DNA from: Salegentibacter tibetensis
Lineage (GTDB): Bacteria; Bacteroidota; Bacteroidia; Flavobacteriales; Flavobacteriaceae
DNA length: 49,184 bases
Direction: 5' to 3'
Assembly (NCBI RefSeq): GCF_020164485.1
Contig: NZ_JAIQZA010000033.1
Coordinates: 1 to 49,184 of the forward strand
Part shown: piece by piece, positions 35,840 through 44,346 of the stretch
How positions within the stretch are numbered: position 1 is the first letter of the stretch
How the letters are laid out: the number at the start of each line of letters is the position of its first letter
Position numbers and translations under genes: made by a program
Notes under the pieces: model-generated
The model's input: only the letters and a program-made list of their open reading frames with translations
Database searches by the model: none
Told to the model about the DNA's origin: nothing

Positions 35840-37303
35840 TTAAAGGTCACTTATATAACTTCCGTAAAGATCTTTAAATTGAACCCCTTTGGCAAAACGG
35901 TGTTTGCTCAGCTTCTTATATTCTACTAATGCCCACAGCAAAAACTCTTTTAAGAAATAAGAATCTTTCTCTGATATCTCAGGCTGGTACTTTTTAATCA
36001 ATTCGTTTAACGGCTTTATGGAGTCCAGTTTTTCTTTGTATTCGGCATCAGAAAGGTCGTCGGGAAGTTCAAAACCGCTTTGTTCAAAAAACCATTCTAC
36101 CAAATCATCATAAGGTGTGGTTTCATCTGGCCTTTGTAACTTTTCAATCTTAGGAAAATATTCAGGAAACAATGTTTTTACCGAATCACCAATTAATTGA
36201 AGTGCAACACTGGCTGCTCCTTCTTCTTCTCCTTCGTAAACAAGTTCCACTTTTCCGGTAATGGAAGGAACCACACCCAAAAAATCCCCAAACCTCAACA
36301 AGGTTTGATCGTCTCCAGATTTCAACGAACGTCTTTCTGCGGTACTGAGCAGGTTTTCATAAGCCGTAATACTCAATCTGGCGCTAATTCCGCTTTTTTC
36401 GTCTATAAATTCACTTTCCCTGGCTTCAAAACTAATTTGTTCCAGCAGGTCTTTTGCGAGTTCCGGAACGTGAACCAGTTCACTTTGTCTTTCATCCAGT
36501 TTTGCTTCCTGGGCGGTAATTGTTTTAGCTACCTCAATACTATCGGGATAATGCGTTAAAATTTGAGAACCAATTCTATCCTTTAACGGAGTTACAATGC
36601 TACCGCGATTGGTATAATCTTCGGGGTTAGCAGTAAATACAAACTGAAGGTCTAAGGGTAGCCTCAATTTAAATCCCCGAATCTGGATATCGCCTTCCTG
36701 GAGAATATTAAATAAGGCCACCTGGATACGAGCCTGCAAATCGGGCAGTTCATTTATTACAAAGATGCTTCGATTGGCCCGTGGGATCATTCCGAAGTGG
36801 ATTACGCGGTCATCAGCATAACTTAACTTTAAATTTGCTGCTTTAATTGGGTCAACATCCCCAATTAGATCGGCCACGGTAACATCTGGCGTGGCGAGTT
36901 TCTCGAAAAACCGTTCATCCCTGTGTACCCAGTTTATAGGAGTTTCATCTGCTTTTTCCTTTAACAGTTCTCTGGCGTACCGGGAAATTGGGTTTAGCGG
37001 ATCGTCGTTAATCTCTGAACCCTGGACCACCGGCATATATTCATCAAGTAAATTGACCATTAAGCGAGCCAGCCTGGTTTTCGCCTGACCTCTTAACCCG
37101 AGTAAATTAATATTATGCCGCGATAAAATTGCCCTTTCCAGCTCCGGGATTACGCTATCTTCATAACCGTGAATTCCCGGAAAAGTAGGTTCGTTTTTCC
37201 TGATCTTTTCAATTAAATTCTCCCTGAGTTCCTCTTTAATCCCCCGACTTTTATATCCGGATTTCTTTAATTCACCAAGTGTATTTATATTTTCTATTTT
37301 CAT
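35840..37303 (-). CDS. MoxR / Mg-chelatase-type AAA+ ATPase
   Basis: A 487-residue cytosolic AAA+ protein related to MoxR and ChlI. Walker A is LLGLRGQAKTRLARL (about 74-88). The Walker B position reads IFVINELPDLQ, with Asn before the Glu where Asp is usual. Pore and sensor regions follow (GDIQIRGFKLRLPLDLQFVFTANPEDYTNRGSIVTPLKDRI). Such ATPases pair with VWA-domain proteins to remodel or load cofactors into targets. The partner VWA gene lies upstream on the same strand, separated by three DUF559 genes. The target is unknown. Confidence 0.9.
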   Translation of the reverse strand: MKIENINTLGELKKSGYKSRGIKEELRENLIEKIRKNEPTFPGIHGYEDSVIPELERAILSRHNINLLGLRGQAKTRLARLMVNLLDEYMPVVQGSEINDDPLNPISRYARELLKEKADETPINWVHRDERFFEKLATPDVTVADLIGDVDPIKAANLKLSYADDRVIHFGMIPRANRSIFVINELPDLQARIQVALFNILQEGDIQIRGFKLRLPLDLQFVFTANPEDYTNRGSIVTPLKDRIGSQILTHYPDSIEVAKTITAQEAKLDERQSELVHVPELAKDLLEQISFEARESEFIDEKSGISARLSITAYENLLSTAERRSLKSGDDQTLLRFGDFLGVVPSITGKVELVYEGEEEGAASVALQLIGDSVKTLFPEYFPKIEKLQRPDETTPYDDLVEWFFEQSGFELPDDLSDAEYKEKLDSIKPLNELIKKYQPEISEKDSYFLKEFLLWALVEYKKLSKHRFAKGVQFKDLYGSYISDL

Positions 37304-37357
37304 GTTTGTTATTTTTTTATTCTTGTTTTAACCCATCCTGCTGCTCAAACCCTCCGC

Positions 37358-37403
37358 CTGAATTTCTATCGAAATTCAGCCACCTCCCTTTAAAAAAGGG
37401 AGG
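37358..37403. repeat. paired hairpins flanking the DUF559 array (MoxR side)
   Basis: CTGAATTTC-TATC-GAAATTCAG (37358-37379) is followed by CCTCCCTTT-AAA-AAAGGGAGG (37383-37403), both perfect 9-bp stems. The CCTCCC/GGGAGG hairpin resembles the CCCTCTTT/AAAGAGGG hairpins between the nuclease copies. Confidence 0.6.
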
Positions 37404-37407
37404 AGCA

Positions 37408-37776
37408 TTATTTGTGGTTAAGATTATCTGTAATTTCCTTTAATACTGAGGGCAGGAAGTCGAATATCATTTTATTTTCAAAACGAATAATCTTAAATCC
37501 TAATCCTTGTAAATATTCAGTACGTTTTAAATCCTTCTCTTCGTCGTTGCTATTTAAATGTACTTCGCCATCCAGTTCAATGATCAATTTTTCTGAAGCA
37601 CAGTAAAAATCTACTATATAGTTACCAATACTATGTTGTCTTGTAAACCGTTTTCCTTCCAGCTTTCTGGCTTTTAAATAATTCCATAGAAAAGCTTCAG
37701 CCGGTGTCAGGTTATCTCTAAGGATTTTGCGATATCCTTTTAATTCCTGACGTGTATGAATCTGCTTCCTTATCAA
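37408..37776 (-). CDS. DUF559 endonuclease-like protein, copy 1 (MoxR-proximal)
   Basis: A 122-residue Vsr-like PD-(D/E)XK-fold protein of family DUF559. Visible marks are the opening ELKGYRKILRDNLTPAEAFLW, the core FTRQHSIGNYIVDFYC with the conserved Asp, IELDGEVH with the following acidic residues, and GFKIIRFEN. Translation must start at TTG: a TAA lies directly before it and no ATG is available before the conserved N-terminus. It differs from copy 2 by one visible residue (Asp/Ala in the NSNDEEKD stretch) and by its last four residues. It is the third nuclease in transcription order. Substrate unknown. Confidence 0.85.
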   Translation of the reverse strand: MIRKQIHTRQELKGYRKILRDNLTPAEAFLWNYLKARKLEGKRFTRQHSIGNYIVDFYCASEKLIIELDGEVHLNSNDEEKDLKRTEYLQGLGFKIIRFENKMIFDFLPSVLKEITDNLNHK

Positions 37777-37824
37777 TTATTTATTTTTTTAACTGCTCCC
37801 CTCTTTAGATAAAGAGGGAAAGTT

Positions 37825-38193
37825 TTAATTGGATTTAAAATTATCTGTAATTTCCTTTAATACTGAGGGCAGGAAGTCGAATATCATTTTATTTTCAAAA
37901 CGAATAATCTTAAATCCTAATCCTTGTAAATATTCAGTACGTTTTAAATCCTTCTCTTCGGCGTTGCTATTTAAATGTACTTCGCCATCCAGTTCAATGA
38001 TCAATTTTTCTGAAGCACAGTAAAAATCTACTATATAGTTACCAATACTATGTTGTCTTGTAAACCGTTTTCCTTCCAGCTTTCTGGCTTTTAAATAATT
38101 CCATAGAAAAGCTTCAGCCGGTGTCAGGTTATCTCTAAGGATTTTGCGATATCCTTTTAATTCCTGACGTGTATGAATCTGCTTCCTTATCAA
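37825..38193 (-). CDS. DUF559 endonuclease-like protein, copy 2
   Basis: Middle member of the array, 122 residues, with the full set of conserved residues (VDFYC, IELDGEVH, RFEN) and a TTG start preceded directly by TAA. It carries Ala where the other two copies have Asp in the NSN-EEKD loop, and its C-terminus (NFKSN) matches copy 3 rather than copy 1. DUF559 proteins resemble the very-short-patch repair nuclease fold; in vivo function is not established. Confidence 0.85.
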   Translation of the reverse strand: MIRKQIHTRQELKGYRKILRDNLTPAEAFLWNYLKARKLEGKRFTRQHSIGNYIVDFYCASEKLIIELDGEVHLNSNAEEKDLKRTEYLQGLGFKIIRFENKMIFDFLPSVLKEITDNFKSN

Positions 38194-38241
38194 TTATTTA
38201 TTTTTTTAACTGCTCCCCTCTTTAGATAAAGAGGGAAAGTT

Positions 38242-38610
38242 TTAATTGGATTTAAAATTATCTGTAATTTCCTTTAATACTGAGGGCAGGAAGTCGAATA
38301 TCATTTTATTTTCAAAACGAATAATCTTAAATCCTAATCCTTGTAAATATTCAGTACGTTTTAAATCCTTCTCTTCGTCGTTGCTATTTAAATGTACTTC
38401 GCCATCCAGTTCAATGATCAATTTTTCTGAAGCACAGTAAAAATTTACTATATAATTCCCAATACTATGCTGTCTTGTAAACCGTTTTCCTTCAAGCCTT
38501 CTAGCTTTTAAAAAGTTCCAAAGAAAAGCTTCACACGATGTCATATTTTCTCTAAGGGCTTTGCGATATCCTTTTAATTCCTCACGTGTATGAATCTGCT
38601 TCCTTATCAA
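38242..38610 (-). CDS. DUF559 endonuclease-like protein, copy 3 (promoter-proximal, Asp to Asn)
   Basis: First nuclease copy in transcription order after the VWA gene, 122 residues, TTG start. It diverges in the N-terminal half (REELKGYRKALRENMTSCEAFLWNFLKARRLEG) yet is identical to the others from about residue 57 on. The conserved aspartate of the core is Asn here (IVNFYC instead of IVDFYC; codon AAT against GAT). If that Asp is catalytic, as its conservation suggests, this copy is probably inactive. Confidence 0.85.
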   Translation of the reverse strand: MIRKQIHTREELKGYRKALRENMTSCEAFLWNFLKARRLEGKRFTRQHSIGNYIVNFYCASEKLIIELDGEVHLNSNDEEKDLKRTEYLQGLGFKIIRFENKMIFDFLPSVLKEITDNFKSN

Positions 38611-38655
38611 TTATTTATTTTTTTAACTGCTCCCCTCTTTAGATAAAGAGGGGAA

Positions 38656-38676
38656 GTTTTGGTTGTAAACCAAAAC
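38656..38676. repeat. hairpin at the VWA-side edge of the DUF559 array
   Basis: GTTTTGGTT and AACCAAAAC form a 9-bp stem immediately after the last CCCCTCTTT/AAAGAGGGG hairpin and 12 bases before the VWA stop codon. It appears to mark the outer border of the repeated insert. Confidence 0.5.
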
Positions 38677-38687
38677 GGGGAGTTTGA

Positions 38688-39818
38688 TCAATTCCCCCTT
38701 ATCCTCTTTTTCCTATTGGTTTCATAATCCTCAAAAATCATTTCACCCAGGCCTTTTAAGCCGGTGTAAAAAGCTTTGCCCTGATTAGCGTAAGTGAACT
38801 CCCTTACAAACTGCATTAAGTAGGGATCTTGTGCAATCATAAAAGTGGTGATGGGAATATGTAATTTCCTTGCCTGCCGGGCCATGGTGTAACATTTTCC
38901 CAAGATATATGGATCGAGTCCCATGCTGTTTTTATAGTAAGAACCATCACGCTCTCGTAAACAACTCGGTTTTCCATCGGTGATCATAAAAATCTGACGG
39001 TTAGTACTTCGCTTTCTTCTAAGAATATCCATAGCCAGTTTTAAACCGGCAACAGTGTTAGTATGATAAGGGCCAACTTTAAGATAAGGTAGATCGGCTA
39101 TAGAAACCGGCCAGGCATCGTCACCAAAAACTATAATATCCAGGCTGTCTTTTGGGTATCTGGTAGTGATCAATTCAGCTAAAGCCATGGCTACTTTTTT
39201 CGCTGGTGTAATGCGATCTTCGCCATATAAAATCATGCTATGGCTAAGGTCTATCATTAACACGGTACTCATTCGGGATTTATAATGGGTTTCTTCTATC
39301 ACCAGATCCTCTTCGGTCATATTGAAATTTCCGATGCCGTGGTTAATTTGGGCATTTCGCAGACTTTCGGTCATCGAAATCTTATCGGGCGAATCTCCAA
39401 ACTGAAATGCTCTGAAATCACCTGTATGTTCGTCTCCTCTGCCTGCATGGTTTGTTCTATGGCTTCCGGAGGCACTTTTTTTCAACTTTCCGAAGATTTG
39501 GTCTAAAGCTTGTTTTCTTATAGCGCGTTCGGTTTTGGCCGTAATTGCCATTCCGCCGCCTTCTTCTTCGCTTTCTTCTTTTATGTAACCTTTCTTTTTA
39601 AGGTCTTCCACAAAATCATCCAACGTATAATCTTCAGTGCTTAATTTATACTCTTCGTCCAACTGTTTCAGCCAGTCTAAAGCTTCATCTAAATCGCCAG
39701 AGGTATGCGTGATGAGTTCCTTAAAAACTTCAAACAACCTGTCAAATGGTGATTTTTCAGGTTCTTCAAACTTATTAAAGACAAATCCGCTGCCCTGTCT
39801 GTAATCTCTCTTCTTCAT
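38688..39818 (-). CDS. VWA-domain protein, partner of the MoxR-type ATPase
   Basis: A 376-residue cytosolic protein. The C-terminal half (about 180-370) is a von Willebrand A domain with the MIDAS motif D-x-S-x-S in VLMIDLSHSMILYGEDRITPAKK and a downstream metal residue in MITDGKPSC. The N-terminal half is helical and acidic (EESEEEGGG near residue 85). By analogy with ChlD and other MoxR partners, it would bind a client through the MIDAS metal and present it to the ATPase. It is first in the operon; three DUF559 genes now separate it from its ATPase. Confidence 0.9.
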   Translation of the reverse strand: MKKRDYRQGSGFVFNKFEEPEKSPFDRLFEVFKELITHTSGDLDEALDWLKQLDEEYKLSTEDYTLDDFVEDLKKKGYIKEESEEEGGGMAITAKTERAIRKQALDQIFGKLKKSASGSHRTNHAGRGDEHTGDFRAFQFGDSPDKISMTESLRNAQINHGIGNFNMTEEDLVIEETHYKSRMSTVLMIDLSHSMILYGEDRITPAKKVAMALAELITTRYPKDSLDIIVFGDDAWPVSIADLPYLKVGPYHTNTVAGLKLAMDILRRKRSTNRQIFMITDGKPSCLRERDGSYYKNSMGLDPYILGKCYTMARQARKLHIPITTFMIAQDPYLMQFVREFTYANQGKAFYTGLKGLGEMIFEDYETNRKKRIRGN

Positions 39819-39991
39819 ATTCTAAAATTAAGGTATTTTAAATAGATTTAGAAAATCTTTAGCTGCAACAGGGATTAAACTTATGTTAATCTATAAATCT
39901 GGGAGTGTTATAATTGAGTTTTATATTGTTATTCTTTTCTTAAATACTTCAGCATTTACCATGGAGTTTAGAGATTTGGAAATTAATCAAG

Positions 39992-40107
39992 AACCTCGGG
40001 GCAAACCCACGAGGTATGAATTGGAAAACTATTTTATAATTTCGAGGCAAGCTCGCCTGAATGATTCGGGCAGGTCTCGAGAATTAAACCCTCAATGAAG
40101 GATTAAA
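39992..40107 (-). repeat. dispersed intergenic repeat, copy 2 (inverted)
   Basis: Reverse-oriented copy of the element at 22306-22457, lacking the extra 30-base arm. Both share a 46-base identical stretch and end in GCCCCGAGGTT. It fills most of the 306-base gap between the VWA gene and the PAP2 gene; the remainder is AT-rich and featureless. Confidence 0.75.
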
Positions 40108-40124
40108 CCTGCAACAATAGAATA

Positions 40125-40940
40125 ATGAAAAAAACACTTTTAATTCTTTTTTGTTATCTTCTTAGTTATAACAGTTATTCGCAAGATTCTCCTTATAAAA
40201 CCGATCTTTGGAAAGATGGGGCTTATATTGCAGGAACCGTAGGCTTAAACGTACTGGGGTTTACATTTATTCAGAATAAGGATGCACTTACAGAAGACGA
40301 AGTAGCTGCTTTAGATAAAAATGATATTGCGGGAATTAATCGTTGGGCAGCAGGATACCATTCTGAGAAAGCTGATGCTGTAAGTTATATTCCGTTTTAT
40401 GCCGCCCTGGGAATGCCCCTGGCCTTTTTACCGGGTAAAGCAGAACGAAATAATTTTGGACAAATAAGTGTTCTATTTGTTGAAACTATGGCAACCACCG
40501 GGGTTATTTACACCATGACAGCCGGTTTAATAGATAAAAGCAGGCCCCTGGTTTACAATGAGGAGCTTCCTTTTGGAGAACGTGCCGAAGGCGGGGCGCA
40601 GCGTTCTTTTATTGCCGGTCACACCGCTGTTGCCTCTGCCGGTAGTTTTTTTGCCGCCAAAATCTTCAATGATTTTCATCCAGATTCTAAAGCCGTACCT
40701 TATGTATGGGGAGGTGCTGCAGGTTTTTCGGCATTAATGGGCTATTTGAGAACCAAAGCCGGTAAACACTTTTTAACCGATAATATCGCCGGTTTGGTAG
40801 TAGGTGCTGCGAGTGGAATCTTAATTCCAGAATTACATAAAAAGGGTAAAGAAAATATTGATGTTTATCCTACGGCTAGATTTAATATTAATGGTACAGG
40901 AATAAATACTAAAGGCCTGGCGCTTTCTTATAAGTTTTAA
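40125..40940 (+). CDS. exported PAP2-family phosphatase
   Basis: A 271-residue protein with a signal peptide (MKKTLLILFCYLLSYNSYS) and the three-part acid phosphatase signature: K-x-x-P as DKSRPLVYN (about 139-147), the S-x-x-GH block RSFIAGHTAVASAG with the catalytic His, and R-x5-H-x3-D as RTKAGKHFLTD. PAP2 enzymes of this envelope type remove phosphate from lipid carriers such as undecaprenyl or phosphatidyl-phosphates. It is followed 10 bases later by an EEP-family gene, so the two are probably co-transcribed. Confidence 0.88.
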   Translation: MKKTLLILFCYLLSYNSYSQDSPYKTDLWKDGAYIAGTVGLNVLGFTFIQNKDALTEDEVAALDKNDIAGINRWAAGYHSEKADAVSYIPFYAALGMPLAFLPGKAERNNFGQISVLFVETMATTGVIYTMTAGLIDKSRPLVYNEELPFGERAEGGAQRSFIAGHTAVASAGSFFAAKIFNDFHPDSKAVPYVWGGAAGFSALMGYLRTKAGKHFLTDNIAGLVVGAASGILIPELHKKGKENIDVYPTARFNINGTGINTKGLALSYKF

Positions 40941-40950
40941 GTTATTCTCC

Positions 40951-42027
40951 ATGGAAATTTCAGAAATTATAATGCTTGTGTTATGTGGGATTTTTTTAAT
41001 CCCCAGCCTGGCATCTGCAACACGTTTTGACCAATGGTGGATACGTGCTTTTGATTTTCCACGTATTCAAATTTCATTTCTTATTATCGTGGTTATTATT
41101 GCTGCATTTCTAGTATTTGATTTTTCTGAAATAATACATTTCATAGCTTTAGGATTACTTATTTTAAGCCTTATATATCAACTTCATAAAATTTACCCTT
41201 ATACCTTACTGGCTGAAAAAGAAGTGATGGAATTTGAAGATGGGGATCCCAGCGATAATATCGCGCTTTTGGTTAGTAATGTGCTCACTACAAACAACAA
41301 TTACCATAAGCTTCTTGAAATTATAAACAGAAGACAGCCTGATATTGTACTTACCCTGGAATCTGATAAGAAATGGGAGGATGCTTTAAAAGAATTAGAG
41401 AAGGAATATAAATACACCGTAAAAGTACCCCAGGAAAATCTCTACGGAATGCACTTATATTCTAAATTGAAATTAGAAGAAACCGAGATTAGGTATCTGG
41501 TAAGAAACGATATTCCTTCTATTCATGGATTCGTACGTTTAGATGATGATACAAAAATTAGAATTCACTGTATGCACCCAAGACCTCCAAGCCCTTCTGA
41601 AGCCGATACATCTACCAATCGTGATGCCGAATTATTAATGCTTGGCAGGGATGTAAAGGAACAGGATAAAAGCGTTTTGGTTTTTGGAGATTTAAATGAT
41701 GTAGCCTGGTCCAGAACTACCCGATTATTTCAGGAAATGAGCGGATTATTGGATCCTAGAAGGGGTAGAGGCTTTTTTAACACTTTTCATGCTAATTATC
41801 AATTTTTTAGATGGCCGCTGGATCACGTTTTTCACAGCAATGATTTTACTTTAATAGAAATTGCACGGGAAAAACCCATGGGATCTGATCATTTTCCTAT
41901 GTATATCAAACTGAATTTTGAAAGAAAAGCGGAAGACGAACAAGAAAAACCTGAAGCCGAGGAAGATGAAAAAGAATGGGCACAGGAGAAAATTGATGAT
42001 GCCGAACCCCGGGAAAAAGGGGTCTAA
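40951..42027 (+). CDS. membrane-anchored endonuclease/exonuclease/phosphatase family protein
   Basis: A 358-residue protein with two or three N-terminal membrane helices (about 5-78) and an EEP domain (about 88-325). The EEP fold is indicated by NVLTTNNNYHKLLEIINRRQPDIVLTLE at the start, FGDLNDVAWS in the middle and the metal/catalytic SDHFPMYIKL at the end. The C-terminal 35 residues are highly acidic. EEP enzymes cleave phosphodiester bonds in DNA, phosphoinositides or sphingomyelin; the substrate cannot be told. Its stop overlaps the convergent response-regulator stop in the sequence CTAA. Confidence 0.88.
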   Translation: MEISEIIMLVLCGIFLIPSLASATRFDQWWIRAFDFPRIQISFLIIVVIIAAFLVFDFSEIIHFIALGLLILSLIYQLHKIYPYTLLAEKEVMEFEDGDPSDNIALLVSNVLTTNNNYHKLLEIINRRQPDIVLTLESDKKWEDALKELEKEYKYTVKVPQENLYGMHLYSKLKLEETEIRYLVRNDIPSIHGFVRLDDDTKIRIHCMHPRPPSPSEADTSTNRDAELLMLGRDVKEQDKSVLVFGDLNDVAWSRTTRLFQEMSGLLDPRRGRGFFNTFHANYQFFRWPLDHVFHSNDFTLIEIAREKPMGSDHFPMYIKLNFERKAEDEQEKPEAEEDEKEWAQEKIDDAEPREKGV

Positions 42028-42434
42028 ACCCGCTCAAAGAAATGACTAATTTCTGAAATCTCTTTAATTTTTTCACAATCTGAAGTAGAGATAGGCTTTT
42101 CTATAAAAGAACGGACGGTACTGTACTTCTTAGCTTTCTTTTTATCTTTATTATCAATAGATGAGGTTACCATTATCACATGGTAATTAGATTTTTCTTC
42201 GTGATTTTCTAAACAGTCCAGAAAATCCCAGCCGTTCATATTGGGCATATTTATATCTAAAAGAATCAGGAAGTTCTTTCGCTGTTTGCCCTGCTTTTCT
42301 CCAATTATATAATCTAAAGCAGCTGCAGCATCGTGAAAGCTAATAGGGTTTATGGCAATCTCGTGATTGGTTACCATTTTCTTTTGGATAAATACCACAA
42401 TTTGATCGTCATCTACGATAATTACTTCAAGCAT
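42024..42434 (-). CDS. stand-alone response regulator receiver protein
   Basis: A single-domain CheY-like receiver of 136 residues with the acidic pocket VDDD (8-10), phospho-acceptor Asp60 in LLDINMPNMNG, the switch Thr/Ser in VMVTSS, and Lys in FIEKPIS. No output domain. It is last in a three-gene minus-strand cluster behind two multi-PAS signalling proteins and likely receives phosphate from them or shuttles it onward. It overlaps the convergent EEP gene by four bases. Confidence 0.92.
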   Translation of the reverse strand: MLEVIIVDDDQIVVFIQKKMVTNHEIAINPISFHDAAAALDYIIGEKQGKQRKNFLILLDINMPNMNGWDFLDCLENHEEKSNYHVIMVTSSIDNKDKKKAKKYSTVRSFIEKPISTSDCEKIKEISEISHFFERV

Positions 42435-42457
42435 TTTAAAAAATTTAGGGCAGGAGC

Positions 42458-44212
42458 TTAAAATTCTTCTTCGGTCTTATTTGTAATCTTCCGAATCACT
42501 TTATCAAGCTCTTTAGACGAATTTAAGATATTATCTATAATTTCCTCAATATTATCAAGGTTATTTCTTTGATTTTTTAATAAATCTATCAAACCCATAA
42601 TTCTTGCTAAAGGGGCCCTAACCACGTGAGATTGGGTCCAGGCAATTTCACGAAGCCTTTCGTTACTGCGCTCTATAGCATTAATATATTTCCTTCTTTC
42701 GGTAATATCCTGTATAGAACCAATTATACGTGATGGGTTCCCGCTATCGTCAGTAATTACATAGCTACGATCCAGAACATATTTATAGTCCCCATCTGAA
42801 CATTGAAAACGATATTCAATGCTCAACAATTTCTGCCCTCGTTCATAAATTGCATTGGTAGCCTCAACTACGCGTAATCTATCATCAGGATGAATTTGCT
42901 CCTGCCACCATTTTTTTGAGGCTCTTAATTCATTTTGAGAATAGCCAAAAATATCGTAAATCGCATTACTATACTGAAAAACATCTTTTTCAATATTATA
43001 ATCGGTTATAAGATCGCTGGTAGCTTTAGCTACTATATCATAGCGTTCCAGGCTTTCCCTTAACTGTTTTTCCTGCAATTTGAACTTAGTAATATCACGG
43101 GAATTTGCTACCAATCCATTTACCGCAGGATCATGCCGTAAATCACTAATAATGGTTTCAAGCCAGCGCCATTCCCCATTTCCGTCTCTATATCTATAAG
43201 ACGGCAACTGAATGGTCTTTTTCTTTCCTAGATACTGAATTTGTTCTTGGATTTTTGCACGATCGTCCAGATGAATTAATTCAAAGGCATCTCTACCTTC
43301 CAGATTTTCAGGTTTTATCCCTAAAATATTTTTTGAACTAGGGCTTACGTAAGCATAATAAAAATTTTCATCTAAAATTTTTATTAGATCACTGCCATCC
43401 TGTACCAGGGCCTTAAAACGCTGCTGGCTGTGTTTTAACTTTTCTTCGGCTTTAAGTTTTTCGGTTACATTATGTGCAAGGGTTACCCTTGCTTCCCGCC
43501 CTCCAAATAAAATAGGATTGCTCTGTACATCTATGTAAAGCGTATCGCCACCTTTTGTAAAATGCTTTACTTTGACGGTAAACAAATCGTGAAAATTTTC
43601 TTCCACGACTTTCTCAATTCTATCGCCCTCTTCAGCCCATAGATCCCTAACCGTCATTTGTAAAAATTCTTCCCGGCTATATCCATATAATTTGATCGCG
43701 GCCTGATTTACACTTAGAAACTCAAGGCTATGCCTGTCTAAAACCCACATAGGCAAAGGACTGGAATCAAAAAGGGTACGGTACTTTTCTTCAGATTCGT
43801 ATAGTTGTCGCTGTACCTTTTTACGCTCCATGCTATAATGAATGCTTTTTGAAAGATTAGAAGCATTAATTTCATCTTTCAGTAAATAATCGGAAACACC
43901 CCAGGAAAGGGTTTTAGCGCCATAGTCTTTATCTGTATACCCTGTAAGCACCACTACTGGGGCAGCATTTGATAATGCCAGGATTTCTTTTACAAGAATT
44001 TCGGTATCATTAATATCTGGAAGCGATAAATCGAGTAATATAGTATCGAAATTTGAAGAAGCCTGGAGGATTTCTTTCGCCGACTTAAAGGTTTCGGCGC
44101 GCTGTAATTCCAGGGCATTATGTTCTTCAGAAAGATAATCTTCAATAAGAATAAAATCTCCCGGGTTATCCTCAATGACTAAAATTTTTAATTCCCCGGA
44201 ACTTTTCCTCAT
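42458..44212 (-). CDS. receiver-PAS-PAS-PAS protein with an H-box but no ATPase domain
   Basis: A 584-residue signalling protein. An N-terminal receiver (about 8-130, phospho-acceptor Asp61 in LLDLSLPD) is followed by three PAS domains (about 145-255, 265-380 and 385-510) and a short dimerisation/phosphotransfer-like end with His529 in QSHVVRAPLARIMGL. The protein ends about 55 residues later, so no HATPase domain exists and it cannot autophosphorylate. It is best read as a sensor-relay intermediate served in trans, perhaps by the complete kinase encoded 134 bases upstream, with the downstream receiver as acceptor. This relay order is inference. Confidence 0.88.
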   Translation of the reverse strand: MRKSSGELKILVIEDNPGDFILIEDYLSEEHNALELQRAETFKSAKEILQASSNFDTILLDLSLPDINDTEILVKEILALSNAAPVVVLTGYTDKDYGAKTLSWGVSDYLLKDEINASNLSKSIHYSMERKKVQRQLYESEEKYRTLFDSSPLPMWVLDRHSLEFLSVNQAAIKLYGYSREEFLQMTVRDLWAEEGDRIEKVVEENFHDLFTVKVKHFTKGGDTLYIDVQSNPILFGGREARVTLAHNVTEKLKAEEKLKHSQQRFKALVQDGSDLIKILDENFYYAYVSPSSKNILGIKPENLEGRDAFELIHLDDRAKIQEQIQYLGKKKTIQLPSYRYRDGNGEWRWLETIISDLRHDPAVNGLVANSRDITKFKLQEKQLRESLERYDIVAKATSDLITDYNIEKDVFQYSNAIYDIFGYSQNELRASKKWWQEQIHPDDRLRVVEATNAIYERGQKLLSIEYRFQCSDGDYKYVLDRSYVITDDSGNPSRIIGSIQDITERRKYINAIERSNERLREIAWTQSHVVRAPLARIMGLIDLLKNQRNNLDNIEEIIDNILNSSKELDKVIRKITNKTEEEF

Positions 44213-44346
44213 TTAAATTAATTTTAAATCGATTTATTAGAATTTTATTAGTTGAATAAACTAGCTTAAATCAGGTTTATAAGATGTAATATAAAAAAAT
44301 CCGAATCGCTTATCGGAAATTAGTTTTTGCCTATTGAGTAAATATA

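Larger units (their letters stand above)
37408..38658. repeat. three tandem 417-bp units (DUF559 gene plus hairpin)
   Basis: Gene starts and stops repeat with an exact 417-base period. Each unit also carries a CCCTCTTT-AGAT-AAAGAGGG hairpin (37799-37818, 38216-38235 and 38632-38653) about 25-40 bases upstream of each TTG start. Units 1 and 2 are nearly identical. Unit 3 is identical to them in its 3' half and around the start, but diverged in between, which indicates gene conversion or unequal crossing over. Confidence 0.85.

Noticed and set aside
37383-38653. CRISPR-like regular spacing
   Set aside because: The 417-base period consists of whole genes with hairpins, not short repeats with unique spacers.
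39883-40098. 71-codon open frame upstream of the PAP2 gene
   Set aside because: Its second half is the dispersed repeat shared with 22306-22457, and its first half is AT-rich with no coding character.
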